A stretch of 64,000 bases of DNA from Chitinibacter sp046530675 (GCF_046530675.1 NZ_CP172558.1:620001-684000), one strand, 5' to 3'. Counted from the stretch's first letter, positions 9,338 to 18,593 are shown. Numbers and translations are program-made. Notes: generated by a model not told the origin, from the letters alone.

Positions 9338-10561
9338 ATGGCAGTCAAAGGGAAATCGCCTGCGGCCAAGGAGTTTATGTTCCGCTGGGAAGGCAAGGAT
9401 CGTACCAACAAGGTCGTTAAGGGTGAAATGCGCGCAGTTAGCGATTCGGTCGTCAAGAGTACACTGCGTCGTCAAGGCATCAACGTTAGCAGCATCAAAA
9501 AAATTCGCATGGGTACAGGCCGCAAAATTTCCGAACTGGATATCGCCATGTTTACCCGTCAACTGGCGACCATGCTTAAATCTGGCGTTCCTTTACTCAC
9601 CGCGTTTGATATCGTCGCAAAAGGCCACAGCAATCCATCTGTGACCAAACTACTGATAGATATTAAAACCGATATTGAAACCGGCTCATCATTGACTCAG
9701 GCATTCCGTAAACATCCCAACCAGTTCGACAATCTTTATTGCAATCTGGTTCAGGCTGGGGAGCAGGCGGGTATTCTGGACGCTTTACTCGCGCGTCTAG
9801 CCACCTATAAAGAGAAAATTCTGGGCGTTAAAAAGAAAATCAAGTCGGCCATGTTTTACCCGACCGCTGTTCTTGTCGCCGCCTTTGTCATCACGGCAGT
9901 TATTATGATTTTCGTCATTCCGGCCTTTAAAGACCTGTTTTCCAGCTTTGGCGCCGACCTTCCTGGCCCCACCCTACTGGTCATGGCCATTTCGGATTAT
10001 TTCGTCAGCTACTGGTATCTCATTTTCGGCAGCATCTTTGGCGGGATATATTTCTTCCTGCAGGCTTGGAAAAAATCCGAGAAAATGCAATTTTTTATGG
10101 ATCGATTATTACTTAAACTACCTGTATTTGGCCAAATTATTAAAAATGCAACGATCGCACGCTGGACACGAACCCTGGCGACCATGTTCGCAGCTGGCGT
10201 ACCCCTGGTTGAATCACTTGAATCAGTCGGTGGGGCTGCGGGCAATATCGTTTATAAGCTGGCAACCCAGCGCATTCAAGCGGAAGTCAGCACCGGTACC
10301 AGCCTAACGACAGCCATGCAGAATGCCAATGTATTTCCGAATATGGTCATGCAGATGACCTCGATCGGTGAAGAGTCAGGCTCACTTGACTCAATGCTCA
10401 GCAAGGTGGCCGACTACTACGAAGAAGAAGTCGATAATGCCGTCGAAGCACTTGCTAGCCTGATGGAACCTATCATTATGGTCGTCCTAGGTACACTCAT
10501 TGGTGGCTTGGTCGTTGCAATGTACCTGCCAATTTTCAAAATGGGTCAAGCGGTCGGATAA
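9338..10561 (+). CDS. pilC: Type IV pilus inner-membrane platform protein PilC
   Basis: Polytopic platform protein that couples PilB to pilin assembly. Two T2SSF (GspF) repeats are visible: one begins near MFTRQLATMLKSGVPLL (about residue 70) and the second near WTRTLATMFAAGVPLVES (about 275). Three transmembrane segments lie near 170-195, 220-240 and 375-400. 407 residues is the family length. It starts 13 nt after pilB with an AGGAAGGGG ribosome site and its stop overlaps the pilD start by one base. Confidence 0.97.
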   Translation: MAVKGKSPAAKEFMFRWEGKDRTNKVVKGEMRAVSDSVVKSTLRRQGINVSSIKKIRMGTGRKISELDIAMFTRQLATMLKSGVPLLTAFDIVAKGHSNPSVTKLLIDIKTDIETGSSLTQAFRKHPNQFDNLYCNLVQAGEQAGILDALLARLATYKEKILGVKKKIKSAMFYPTAVLVAAFVITAVIMIFVIPAFKDLFSSFGADLPGPTLLVMAISDYFVSYWYLIFGSIFGGIYFFLQAWKKSEKMQFFMDRLLLKLPVFGQIIKNATIARWTRTLATMFAAGVPLVESLESVGGAAGNIVYKLATQRIQAEVSTGTSLTTAMQNANVFPNMVMQMTSIGEESGSLDSMLSKVADYYEEEVDNAVEALASLMEPIIMVVLGTLIGGLVVAMYLPIFKMGQAVG

Positions 10562-11418
10562 TGATTGAAACTTTCACTAGCAATACCGGAATAATTCTCA
10601 GCTGCGCCGTGCTTGGGCTATTGGTGGGTAGTTTTTTGAATGTCGTCATTCATCGACTGCCCATCATGCTGGAGAATGAATTCAAACTTGAATGTCAAGC
10701 GCTCACAGGAGATGAAAATCAAGAACCGCCACCTCCTGCCAAATACAATTTGGTCGTACCACGCTCGGCCTGCCCACACTGCCAGCATCAAATCACAGCA
10801 CTGGAGAATATCCCCGTACTGAGCTGGATCATGTTGGGTGGAAAATGCAGCCAGTGCAAAGCACCAATAAGCTTACGATATCCCTTCATTGAAGCATTAA
10901 CCAGTCTTATTTCCGCCGGAATGGCCGCCCATTTCGGCTATGGGATGCCATTATTAGGCGCATTATTGCTCAGTTGGGCGCTCCTCTCACTCATCATGAT
11001 TGATGCGGACACTTATTTACTGCCCGACTACATTACCCTGCCCTTGGTTTGGTTGGGGCTATTATTTAATTCTCAGCAAACCTTTACGACACTACCCATG
11101 GCAGTATATGGCGCAATGGCAGGCTACCTAAGCCTTTGGAGCATATACTGGCTATTTAAACTCATTACCGGCAAGGAAGGGATGGGTTATGGCGATTTTA
11201 AACTTCTTGCTGCATTGGGTGCTTGGCTCGGCATCACCGCACTTCCCGCCATTGTTTTATTGGCCTCGTTCAGCGGTGCAATCATTGGTATTGCCATGAT
11301 CGCAGGCGCAAAGCACGGATGGAATAAACCGATGCCTTTTGGCCCCTATCTTGGCATTGCCGGCCTATTGGCTCTGGTTTGGGGCTCTAAAATTTCATCC
11401 GCATTGTACGGAATTTAA
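10561..11418 (+). CDS. pilD: Prepilin peptidase / N-methyltransferase PilD
   Basis: Bifunctional inner-membrane aspartyl protease that cleaves type IV prepilin leaders and N-methylates the new N terminus. Visible are the zinc-binding cysteine pairs C71-C74 and C96-C99 of the cytoplasmic loop, the two catalytic aspartates D148 (in IDADTYLLPD) and D212 (in the GYGD motif, 209-212), and about eight membrane segments. 285 residues is typical. Translationally coupled to pilC through a TAATG overlap, and 6 nt before coaE. Confidence 0.97.
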   Translation: MIETFTSNTGIILSCAVLGLLVGSFLNVVIHRLPIMLENEFKLECQALTGDENQEPPPPAKYNLVVPRSACPHCQHQITALENIPVLSWIMLGGKCSQCKAPISLRYPFIEALTSLISAGMAAHFGYGMPLLGALLLSWALLSLIMIDADTYLLPDYITLPLVWLGLLFNSQQTFTTLPMAVYGAMAGYLSLWSIYWLFKLITGKEGMGYGDFKLLAALGAWLGITALPAIVLLASFSGAIIGIAMIAGAKHGWNKPMPFGPYLGIAGLLALVWGSKISSALYGI

Positions 11419-11424
11419 TCAAGC

Positions 11425-12030
11425 ATGATTGTCGGATTAACAGGGGGGATAGGCTCAGGCAAAAGTACCGTTGCCAGTTATCTGATGGAAAAAAACATCC
11501 CCGTCATTGATGCCGACAAAATAGCCCACGAGCTGACACAGGCAAAACAGCCGGCAGTATCGGAAATCTCGGCGATTTTTGGCGCCGACTGTCTAAACGA
11601 GGAAGGCGAGCTTGATCGGTCATGGCTCAGGGAATCGATCTATAAAGACCCTGTGAAAAAGCAGCTATTGGAGCAAGTCTTACACCCCAAAATACTGGCC
11701 GAATGCAAACGACAATTAATTCATAATCAAGCAGCGATTTATCAAATACTCATGATTCCTTTGCTGATTGAGCATGCCGAATTCAGATCACTCTGCGACT
11801 CCATTATCACCGTGGAATCGACAGAAGAAGCGCGAATCACTCGTGTCATGCAAAGAAATGGCTTAAGTCGTGAAGTGATTCAATTAATCATCAATAATCA
11901 ATTAACTGATGCAGAACGCCGCCAAGAAGCCGATCACTTGATTTACAATAACGACTCTTTAGAATCATTGAAACGTCAGGTTGATCAACTCGATCTTTTT
12001 CTGCGCCAACAATGTCATATTCAAAAATAA
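11425..12030 (+). CDS. coaE: Dephospho-CoA kinase
   Basis: Catalyses the last step of coenzyme A synthesis, ATP-dependent phosphorylation of the 3'-hydroxyl of dephospho-CoA. The P-loop GLTGGIGSGKST is at residues 4-15, DADKIAHEL near 29-37 and VLHPKI near 90. 201 residues is the usual length. Its position after pilD is a conserved proteobacterial arrangement and does not imply a pilus role. The ribosome site is weak, consistent with coupling to pilD. Confidence 0.97.
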   Translation: MIVGLTGGIGSGKSTVASYLMEKNIPVIDADKIAHELTQAKQPAVSEISAIFGADCLNEEGELDRSWLRESIYKDPVKKQLLEQVLHPKILAECKRQLIHNQAAIYQILMIPLLIEHAEFRSLCDSIITVESTEEARITRVMQRNGLSREVIQLIINNQLTDAERRQEADHLIYNNDSLESLKRQVDQLDLFLRQQCHIQK

Positions 12031-12066
12031 TATTCAGATCACTGATTTCTACTAGGCCTGTGCATT

Positions 12067-12825
12067 GTGATTAGCTATGAATTTCCAATTAATGAACGGG
12101 TTCGCACCCTGTTACGACTAGAAGAGCTTTACACTAGGACGTCCAAGCTCGCCAGTCGTGACGATGCACTGGATCATCACATGGCCTTGCTTGGCATTTT
12201 TGAAATTATGGAAGTGGCTAGTCGCGCTGATCTGAAATCAGATCTACTTCAAGAACTCGAGCGGCAACGCCAGAGCCTATCAGCCTTGCGTAATAATCCC
12301 CATATATCAGAGAATGCGCTTGAGATGGTGCTAAGCGAGATTGAGTCTACGCATTCACGACTATTAGAAATGACGGGAAAATTCGGCCAGTATCTTAGAG
12401 AAAATGAATGGTTGATGGCAATTAAGCAACGGGTTTCTATTCCAGGCGGCGTGTGTGAATTTGACTTACCCTCATACCATTACTGGCGGAAACAAGAAGC
12501 TGCGCGCCGCCGCAGCGATCTTGAACGCTGGCTCACGCCACTCCTACCCATTAAGCATGGACTCGATATTGTCTTGAAACTCCTGCGTGATTCAGCCAAA
12601 AATAATTATTACACGGCAAAACAAGGATGTTTTCAGCAAATGTCCGGCGGCAAAGTAGTCCAATTATTAAAAGTTACATTACCTGATGATTTACCAGCTG
12701 TTCCAGAACTCTCAGCTAATCGTTACGCTATTAATATCCGCTTTATCGTGCCATCGACCAGCGGTGAACGCGCAAAGGTAGTTGACGCCGACATTGACTT
12801 CACACTTGGTTATTGCAACCTATGA
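12067..12825 (+). CDS. zapD: Cell division protein ZapD (YacF)
   Basis: Cytoplasmic FtsZ-binding protein that bundles protofilaments at the Z ring. The N-terminal helical part starts ISYEFPINERVRTLLRLEELY, matching the family start; the conserved VSIPGGVCEFDLPSYHYW segment is near 126-143, and a beta-rich C-terminal domain follows. 252 residues is typical. The GTG start at 12067 is chosen because it begins the homology. The coaE-zapD-yacG order is conserved in beta- and gammaproteobacteria. It overlaps yacG by an ATGA junction. Confidence 0.95.
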   Translation: MISYEFPINERVRTLLRLEELYTRTSKLASRDDALDHHMALLGIFEIMEVASRADLKSDLLQELERQRQSLSALRNNPHISENALEMVLSEIESTHSRLLEMTGKFGQYLRENEWLMAIKQRVSIPGGVCEFDLPSYHYWRKQEAARRRSDLERWLTPLLPIKHGLDIVLKLLRDSAKNNYYTAKQGCFQQMSGGKVVQLLKVTLPDDLPAVPELSANRYAINIRFIVPSTSGERAKVVDADIDFTLGYCNL

Positions 12826-13010
12826 CCCCAGAAACACAGCCCGTACGGGTTGCATGCCCAAGCTGCATGCTGCTTATCGAATATTCTCCGCAAAATATTT
12901 ATCGACCCTTTTGCAGCGAACGTTGCAAAATGCTGGATTTGGGCCAATGGGCTAATGAATCTTACCGTATTCCAGACCAGTCAAATTCACCAGCGTCATT
13001 TGATGAATGA
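12822..13010 (+). CDS. yacG: DNA gyrase inhibitor / zinc-binding protein YacG
   Basis: Small zinc protein of 62 residues. In E. coli YacG binds GyrB and inhibits DNA gyrase. The four zinc ligands are C12, C15, C31 and C35 (CPSC and CSERC), followed by MLDLGQWANESYRIP, a signature of the family. The ATG at 12822 overlaps the zapD stop as ATGA; a TTG nine bases earlier is also in frame but less likely. It converges with apaH, and no terminator is visible in the 107-nt gap. Confidence 0.95.
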   Translation: MTPETQPVRVACPSCMLLIEYSPQNIYRPFCSERCKMLDLGQWANESYRIPDQSNSPASFDE

Positions 13011-13117
13011 GTTTAGCCCACACTGACTCACCACAAGATACTGGGCGCGGTATAGCGCTAGAGGCTTTGATTACAAAAGCCCGCACGAACATACCTAGAA
13101 GCAATAACTTTCAGCCC

Positions 13118-13936
13118 TCATTCACCAATCCCCTGATAGGCACGCAAAGCTGGTACTTGAAATAGCCGTCCATCATCAAGACACAAACCCGTCAACTCGC
13201 CCCCCCAGATACACCCTGAATCCAAGGCAATATACTGCTCGGCAACCTTCAAACCAAGCGCCGACCAATGCCCAAAAATTAATGGCTTCTCAAACCTGTT
13301 TCGCGGACTTTCAAACCATGGGCTTAACCCAACCGGAGCACGATCCAACTCCCCTTTATATTTGAAATCCAGTACTTTTCCATCACAAAAGCGCATTCTG
13401 GTGAATGCATTGATGGTGAAACGAAATTTTTCAATCTCGGAATGTCCAGCATCCCAATAGGCTGGCTTATTACCAAACATATTGCCGAACCAATTTTTCC
13501 GATCTGTTCCGGAATATTTTAGACGCGCCTTCTCTGCCAATTTTTTTGCTTTTTCAAGCGCCCAGCCGGGGTATATTCCCGCATGAGTAATCACATGGCT
13601 GGAGCAATCAATGATGAGCGGTTGAGTAATCAGCCATTCCAGAAGTAATTCCGCATCAGTCGCGATCAGCACTTCATCCAGGGTATCACCCGCCTTCGGC
13701 TTTGCAAAACCTAACCAACAGGCCAGTAAAAATAAATCATGATTACCCAGTACAGTCTGAGCAATTCGCCGATTCTGATAACACCAGCGCAGCATTGCCA
13801 ACGAGGAGGGGCCACGATTAACCAAATCGCCAACAAAAAACAGCTGGTCAGTTACTGGATCAAATTGCATTTTGGACAAGAGCTGTTCAAACTCAGTGAA
13901 ACAGCCTTGTACATCGCCTATTACGTATCGCGCCAT
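13118..13936 (-). CDS. apaH: Symmetrical bis(5'-nucleosyl)-tetraphosphatase
   Basis: Hydrolyses Ap4A to two ADP; in E. coli it also removes Np4 caps from RNA. Metallophosphatase motifs GDVQGC (7-12), GDLVNRGP (36-43) and GNHD (64-67) are present, with VITHAGIYPGW and GHWSALG further on. 272 residues is typical. It lies just downstream of the rplQ terminator on the same strand, so it may depend on read-through or on a promoter in the short gap. Usual partners such as rsmA or apaG are absent here. Confidence 0.97.
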   Translation of the reverse strand: MARYVIGDVQGCFTEFEQLLSKMQFDPVTDQLFFVGDLVNRGPSSLAMLRWCYQNRRIAQTVLGNHDLFLLACWLGFAKPKAGDTLDEVLIATDAELLLEWLITQPLIIDCSSHVITHAGIYPGWALEKAKKLAEKARLKYSGTDRKNWFGNMFGNKPAYWDAGHSEIEKFRFTINAFTRMRFCDGKVLDFKYKGELDRAPVGLSPWFESPRNRFEKPLIFGHWSALGLKVAEQYIALDSGCIWGGELTGLCLDDGRLFQVPALRAYQGIGE

Positions 13937-13964
13937 GAAAAATCCATTCAGTCATCATTCAGGC

Positions 13965-13995
13965 AAAAAAAAACCGACCATAGGTCGGTTTTTTC
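13965..13995 (-). terminator. Terminator at the end of the alpha operon
   Basis: AAAACCGACC and GGTCGGTTTT form a tight hairpin with flanking A and T runs. It directly follows rplQ on the minus strand and ends the ribosomal protein superoperon. Confidence 0.9.
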
Positions 13996-14008
13996 TATCG
14001 GGCAGCGA

Positions 14009-14389
14009 TTACTCTGCTGCTTCAACTTCTTCCGGACGGTCAACAAGCTCAACGTATGCCATTGGCGCATTGTCACCGACACGGAAGCCGCATTTCAGAA
14101 TACGCAAGTATCCGCCATTGCGAGCTGAATAACGTGGGCCCAAAACATCAAACAACTTAACTACGATTTCACGATCACGTGTACGAGAAAAAGCCAAACG
14201 GCGATTAGCCAATGATGGTTTTTTACCCAAAGTGATCAGTGGTTCTGCCACACGGCGCAATTCTTTCGCCTTTGGCAGAGTAGTTTTGATAACTTCATGC
14301 TTCAACAAGGAGTTAGCCAAGTTACGAAGCATCGCAAGACGATGGCTTGTCGTGCGATTTAATTTACGATTAGAAAGACGATGACGCAT
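14009..14389 (-). CDS. rplQ: 50S ribosomal protein L17
   Basis: Large-subunit protein near the exit tunnel. MRHRLSNRKLNRTTSHRLAM is the family start, and TTLPKAKELRRVAEPLITLGK follows near 38-58. The 126 residues include a short acidic tail (RPEEVEAAE) beyond the core. Last gene of rpmJ-rpsM-rpsK-rpsD-rpoA-rplQ, before a strong terminator. Confidence 0.98.
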   Translation of the reverse strand: MRHRLSNRKLNRTTSHRLAMLRNLANSLLKHEVIKTTLPKAKELRRVAEPLITLGKKPSLANRRLAFSRTRDREIVVKLFDVLGPRYSARNGGYLRILKCGFRVGDNAPMAYVELVDRPEEVEAAE

Positions 14390-14415
14390 TTGTCAATTCC
14401 TTTGCTAGTACCGGC

Positions 14416-15399
14416 TTAAGGCTTATCTAAGCCAGCCGGTGGCCAGTTTTCAAGGCGCATGCCAAGGCTAAGACCTTTCGAAGCGAGCACTTCTTTGATC
14501 TCGTTCAACGACTTGCGACCGAGGTTAGGTGCTTTTAACAACTCAGTTTCAGTACGCTGAATCAGATCACCAATGTAGTAGATGTTTTCCGCTTTCAGAC
14601 AGTTAGCAGAACGAACAGTCAACTCAAGATCATCTACTGGACGCAGTAAGATTGGATCAATTGTTACTTGTGGCTCAACTACTTTTTCTTCTTGCGTGCC
14701 TTCCAAATCAGCGAATACGCCGAGTTGGTCGATCAACATCCGAGCGGCCTGGCGAACTGCTTCATCAGGCTCGATCACCCCATTGGTTTCAATGTCGATA
14801 ATCAAACGATCAAGATCTGTACGCTGCTCTACACGAGCACTTTCTACTTGGTAGCTAACACGGCGAATCGGACTGAATGAAGCATCCAGAATAATCGTGC
14901 CAATGGTACGACCCTCTTCTTTATTAACGCGAGATGGTGCAGGCTGATAGCCACGACCTTTCTCGACGGTAATATCCATGCTCAGTTTGCCACCAGCAGA
15001 GAGATGAGCAATCACGTGATCCGGATTAATCACCTCTACATCGTGTGGAAGCTGAATGTCGGAAGCCTTGACGACACCCTCACCCTCTTTAGCAAGAGTC
15101 AGAGTGACGGATTCCCGACCATGCAGCTTTAGCACAACGCCTTTCAGGTTCAACAGGATGTCGACAACGTCTTCCTGAACGCCATCCAACGCGGAGTATT
15201 CATGTACAACACCATCAATCTTAACTTCTGTAGGTGCAAAACCCGCCATTGAAGATAAGAGGATTCGGCGTAGTGCATTACCGAGAGTATGGCCATAACC
15301 ACGCTCAAACGGCTCCATAACGACTTTAGCGTGAGCTGAAGCCAGAGCCTGCACATCAATGATGCGCGGTTTGAGCAATTCGTTTGCATTAATTTGCAT
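14416..15399 (-). CDS. rpoA: RNA polymerase subunit alpha
   Basis: The alpha subunit nucleates polymerase assembly through its N-terminal domain and contacts UP elements and activators through its C-terminal domain. The N-terminal domain has FERGYGHTLGNALRRILLSS near 32-51. The C-terminal domain after about 250 contains the helix-hairpin-helix APNLGRKSLNEIKEVL. 327 residues is standard for betaproteobacteria. Flanked by rpsD and rplQ in the conserved alpha operon order. Confidence 0.98.
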   Translation of the reverse strand: MQINANELLKPRIIDVQALASAHAKVVMEPFERGYGHTLGNALRRILLSSMAGFAPTEVKIDGVVHEYSALDGVQEDVVDILLNLKGVVLKLHGRESVTLTLAKEGEGVVKASDIQLPHDVEVINPDHVIAHLSAGGKLSMDITVEKGRGYQPAPSRVNKEEGRTIGTIILDASFSPIRRVSYQVESARVEQRTDLDRLIIDIETNGVIEPDEAVRQAARMLIDQLGVFADLEGTQEEKVVEPQVTIDPILLRPVDDLELTVRSANCLKAENIYYIGDLIQRTETELLKAPNLGRKSLNEIKEVLASKGLSLGMRLENWPPAGLDKP

Positions 15400-15432
15400 A
15401 AGTCAGTATCCCTTGCCAGCCGGTTCAGGTTA

Positions 15433-16056
15433 TTACTTGGAATAGAATTCAACTACCAGCGATTCATTGATATCGCTAGACAGATCTGAACGCTCTGGCA
15501 TATTTTTAAATACGCCTTCCATTTTTTTAGAATCAACCTGCACCCAGCTTGGGAAGCCAATGCCTTCAGCCAAGCTCAGCGCTTCCTGAATACGTACTTG
15601 CTTCTTAGCTTTTTCACGTACAGCAACAACATCACCCGCCTTCACTTGGAAAGAAGGAATATTTACAACATTGCCATTAACCGTGATTGCCTTGTGGGAA
15701 ACCAGTTGACGGGATTCGGAACGAGTAGAACCGTAGCCCATACGATATACAACGTTATCGAGACGACTCTCGAGCAGCTTCAACAGATTTTCACCTGTTG
15801 AACCTTTGCGGCGAGCAGCTTCTTCAAAATAACGGCGGAACTGACGTTCCAAGACGCCGTAAATGCGACGGATCTTTTGCTTTTCACGCAGGTGAACGCC
15901 ATAGTCCGACAGACGCATATTCTTTTTAGCGCCATGCTGGCCTGGGGCTTGTTCCAGCTTGCACTTACTGTCGAGCGAACGACGTGCGCTTTTCAAGAAC
16001 AGATCCGTGCCTTCGCGGCGTGCAAGTTTGCACTTGGGTCCAATATAACGAGCCAT
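15433..16056 (-). CDS. rpsD: 30S ribosomal protein S4
   Basis: Primary 16S rRNA-binding protein and, in E. coli, the translational repressor of the alpha operon. The start MARYIGPKCKLARREG is typical, and the S4 RNA-binding domain carries RLDNVVYRMGYGSTRSESRQ from about residue 97. 207 residues is normal; the zinc cysteine cluster of the C+ type is not complete. Lies between rpsK and rpoA. Confidence 0.98.
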   Translation of the reverse strand: MARYIGPKCKLARREGTDLFLKSARRSLDSKCKLEQAPGQHGAKKNMRLSDYGVHLREKQKIRRIYGVLERQFRRYFEEAARRKGSTGENLLKLLESRLDNVVYRMGYGSTRSESRQLVSHKAITVNGNVVNIPSFQVKAGDVVAVREKAKKQVRIQEALSLAEGIGFPSWVQVDSKKMEGVFKNMPERSDLSSDINESLVVEFYSK

Positions 16057-16070
16057 TTCTTACTCCGGAA

Positions 16071-16463
16071 TTAGATACGACGCTTTTTCGCAGGACGGCA
16101 GCCGTTGTGCGGAACAGGCGTCACATCCGAGATACTGGTGATCTTGAAACCCAGAGCGTTCAGAGCGCGCACTGATGATTCACGACCAGGGCCCGGACCC
16201 TTGATGCGTACTTCTAGGTTTTTAACACCATATTCTTGGGCAACTTTACCAGCGGCTTCTGCTGCAACCTGTGCGGCAAAAGGTGTACTTTTACGAGAGC
16301 CCTTAAAACCAGCACCGCCCGAGGTAGCCCAAGATAAAGCATTGCCTTGGCGATCAGTGATGGTAATGATCGTGTTATTGAAAGAAGCATGAACATGCAC
16401 GATTCCTTCTGACACGCTCTTTTTGACTTTCTTACGTACACGAGCTGTGTTTGCTTTAGCCAT
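16071..16463 (-). CDS. rpsK: 30S ribosomal protein S11
   Basis: Platform protein of the 30S subunit. GIVHVHASFNNTIITITDRQGN near 20-41, KGPGPGRESSVRAL near 88-101 and the C-terminal PHNGCRPAKKRRI are diagnostic. 130 residues is standard. Lies 15 nt after rpsM and 14 nt before rpsD. Confidence 0.98.
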   Translation of the reverse strand: MAKANTARVRKKVKKSVSEGIVHVHASFNNTIITITDRQGNALSWATSGGAGFKGSRKSTPFAAQVAAEAAGKVAQEYGVKNLEVRIKGPGPGRESSVRALNALGFKITSISDVTPVPHNGCRPAKKRRI

Positions 16464-16478
16464 AATTTATGTCCTTAA

Positions 16479-16841
16479 TTACTTCTTGCCAGCGATAGAC
16501 TTGCGTGGACCCTTACGAGTACGCGCATTTGTCTTAGTACGCTGACCGCGAACTGGCAGGCCTTTGCGGTGACGGAAACCACGATAGCAGCCAAGATCCA
16601 TAAGACGCTTGATGCTCATAGTTACTTCACGACGCAGATCACCTTCAATGGTGAATTTACCTACTTCGTCACGTAGTTTTTCAAGTTCAACATCACTGAG
16701 ATCTTTTACTTTCTTGCTAGGCTCAATTGCAGTAGTTGCACAAATCGCTTTAGCGCGAGTTTGTCCAATACCGTAAATAGCCTGAAGACCGATCACAGTA
16801 TGCTGATGATTAGGTATGTTAACCCCAGCAATACGGGCCAT
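16479..16841 (-). CDS. rpsM: 30S ribosomal protein S13
   Basis: Head protein of the 30S subunit that contacts the 50S subunit and P-site tRNA. MARIAGVNIPNHQHTVIGLQAIYGIG is the family start and the C-terminal RGLPVRGQRTKTNART-type tail is present (here KGLPVRGQRTKTNART). 120 residues is standard. Second gene of the rpmJ-led alpha operon. Confidence 0.98.
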   Translation of the reverse strand: MARIAGVNIPNHQHTVIGLQAIYGIGQTRAKAICATTAIEPSKKVKDLSDVELEKLRDEVGKFTIEGDLRREVTMSIKRLMDLGCYRGFRHRKGLPVRGQRTKTNARTRKGPRKSIAGKK

Positions 16842-16899
16842 ACTTCTTACCCCAGGTTAAAAAGTGGTGGATTTTAACACCAATAGCCGATTGACTCAA

Positions 16900-17013
16900 T
16901 CAGCCTTGACGCTGCTTGTGCCGTGGGTCAGTACAAATTACGCGCACAACACGGTTGCGACGAATAATTTTGCAGTTACGGCAGATTTTCTTGACCGATG
17001 CTTGAACTCTCAT
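16900..17013 (-). CDS. rpmJ: 50S ribosomal protein L36 (zinc form)
   Basis: The 37-residue frame begins MRVQASVKKICRNCKIIRRN and ends HKQRQG. The zinc ligands C11, C14, C27 and H32 are intact, so this is the zinc-dependent C+ form. The ATG at 17013 follows an AAAGGAT ribosome site. It is the first gene of the alpha operon here and has a candidate promoter at 17140-17168. infA, which often lies between secY and rpmJ, is not present. Confidence 0.96.
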   Translation of the reverse strand: MRVQASVKKICRNCKIIRRNRVVRVICTDPRHKQRQG

Positions 17014-17139
17014 GGTCTATCCTTTGAGAACAAAGTAAAATCCCAGCCAACAAAAGCATTGACTGGAATACGTTGCAACTACTGTTTTCGCAGACTGCAC
17101 CAAAACAACCAGCACACCCGAATTCCAGTAAAGCCCACG

Positions 17140-17168
17140 ACTATAACACATGAAGCCCACCGTGAAAA
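17140..17168 (-). promoter_or_regulatory. Predicted promoter for the rpmJ-led alpha operon
   Basis: On the minus strand TTTTCA (complement of 17163-17168) and TATAGT (complement of 17140-17145) are 17 nt apart. The promoter lies just after the terminator-like hairpin of secY, so the alpha genes could form an independent unit with a leader of about 120 nt. Confidence 0.45.
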
Positions 17169-17198
17169 CCGAAAACAGCAACCACACGTCAGTTAAAA

Positions 17199-17226
17199 GA
17201 AAAGATCTTAATCAATAAGATCTTTT
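17199..17226 (-). terminator. Terminator-like hairpin after secY
   Basis: AAAAGATCTT and AAGATCTTTT pair around an 8-nt loop, and TTTTC follows the stem on the minus strand. It separates secY, the last spc gene, from rpmJ. The stem is AT-rich, so termination may be partial. Confidence 0.6.
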
Positions 17227-17260
17227 CCATGAAATATGTTCAGTAATTTTACGAACTGAA

Positions 17261-18568
17261 TTACGAACCTTTGAAATTTGCCTTCTTAAGCAGGCCATCA
17301 TATTGGTGCGAAAGAACATACGACTGCATCTGCGCCATAAAATCCATTGTTACAACGACAAGAATCAATAATGAAGTTCCCCCAAAATAAAATGGGACAT
17401 TCCACTTCAGAATTAAAAACTCCGGAATCAAGCACACAAATGAAATATAAACAGCGCCAATCAGCGTCAACTTCATAATTAGCTTTTCAATATATTTTGC
17501 AGTGTGATCGCCCGGGCGATAACCCGGTACCATTGCACCACTTTTCTTTAAATTGTCTGCCGTTTCACGCGGATTAAATACCAGCGCAGTGTAGAAGTAG
17601 CAGAAGAAAACAATTGCAGCAGCATAAAACAGTACATACAGAGGCTGGCCAGGATGGAGCTTATCGCCAATCGACTTCAGCCATGAGAAATGCTCACTAT
17701 TCCCAGTCCAAGAAAGCACAGTAGCCGGAAACAAAATAATAGAGGAAGCAAAAATAGGAGGAATCACACCTGCCATATTTAACTTCAAAGGCAAATGAGA
17801 ACTTTGCGCTTGCATCAGGCGATTGCCAACTTGGCGTTTCGCGTACTGAATTGGCACTTTACGCTGCCCACGCTCAACAAACACAACCGCAGCAGTCAGC
17901 AAAACAACACCAACAAAAAGAAATAACACAAGCAAGATCGGCAAAGCCCCCTGACTGGTCAAACTGAGCGTTTGCCCAATTGCAGTAGGCACACCAGACG
18001 CAATACCTGCACAAATAATAATCGATATACCATTTCCAATGCCACGCTCGGTGATTTGCTCCCCAAGCCACATCAAGAACATAGTACCGGTAACAAGAGA
18101 AACCATTGTCACCGCAACAAACAAACTTTGATCCATGATCACCAAGTTTGGTTGCCGGAACAACATTAGAGCAATACCAAAACTTTGCGCCGTTGCAAGC
18201 AAGACAGTGAAGTAGCGAGTGTATTGCGTCAATTTACGCCGCCCTGCTTCACCCTCTTTTTTTAATTGCTTAAGATTAGGCAGAACTTCACCTGCAAGCT
18301 GGATAATAATCGATGCCGAAATATAAGGCATGATACCAATCGCAAACACAGTAAAGCGTGACAAAGCCCCACCGGAGAACATGTTAAACATGTTTAGCAG
18401 GCCAGTTTGCGAAGACTGGAACAGATTCGCCAATTCAACAGGATTTATACCAGGAACCGGAATGTGCGCGCCGATGCGATAAACAATCAATGCGCCCACC
18501 ACAAACCAAATACGTTTCTTTAGATCAGCAAATTTACTTACTGAACCAGCCAATGCGGGATTTGCCAC
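17261..18568 (-). CDS. secY: Preprotein translocase subunit SecY
   Basis: Channel subunit of the SecYEG translocon in the inner membrane. Ten hydrophobic segments are visible. Landmarks are the N-terminal KRIWFVVGALIVYRIGAHIPVPGI, the plug-region FSGGALSRFTVFAIGIMPYISASIIIQL, and the loop GYRPGDHTAKYIE used in SecA and ribosome contact. 435 residues is standard. Its partner secE is in the window at 44023-44376. Last gene of the spc set, after rplO. Confidence 0.98.
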   Translation of the reverse strand: MANPALAGSVSKFADLKKRIWFVVGALIVYRIGAHIPVPGINPVELANLFQSSQTGLLNMFNMFSGGALSRFTVFAIGIMPYISASIIIQLAGEVLPNLKQLKKEGEAGRRKLTQYTRYFTVLLATAQSFGIALMLFRQPNLVIMDQSLFVAVTMVSLVTGTMFLMWLGEQITERGIGNGISIIICAGIASGVPTAIGQTLSLTSQGALPILLVLFLFVGVVLLTAAVVFVERGQRKVPIQYAKRQVGNRLMQAQSSHLPLKLNMAGVIPPIFASSIILFPATVLSWTGNSEHFSWLKSIGDKLHPGQPLYVLFYAAAIVFFCYFYTALVFNPRETADNLKKSGAMVPGYRPGDHTAKYIEKLIMKLTLIGAVYISFVCLIPEFLILKWNVPFYFGGTSLLILVVVTMDFMAQMQSYVLSHQYDGLLKKANFKGS

Positions 18569-18593
18569 GTTCTGCCTTAACCTTTAACAATAA

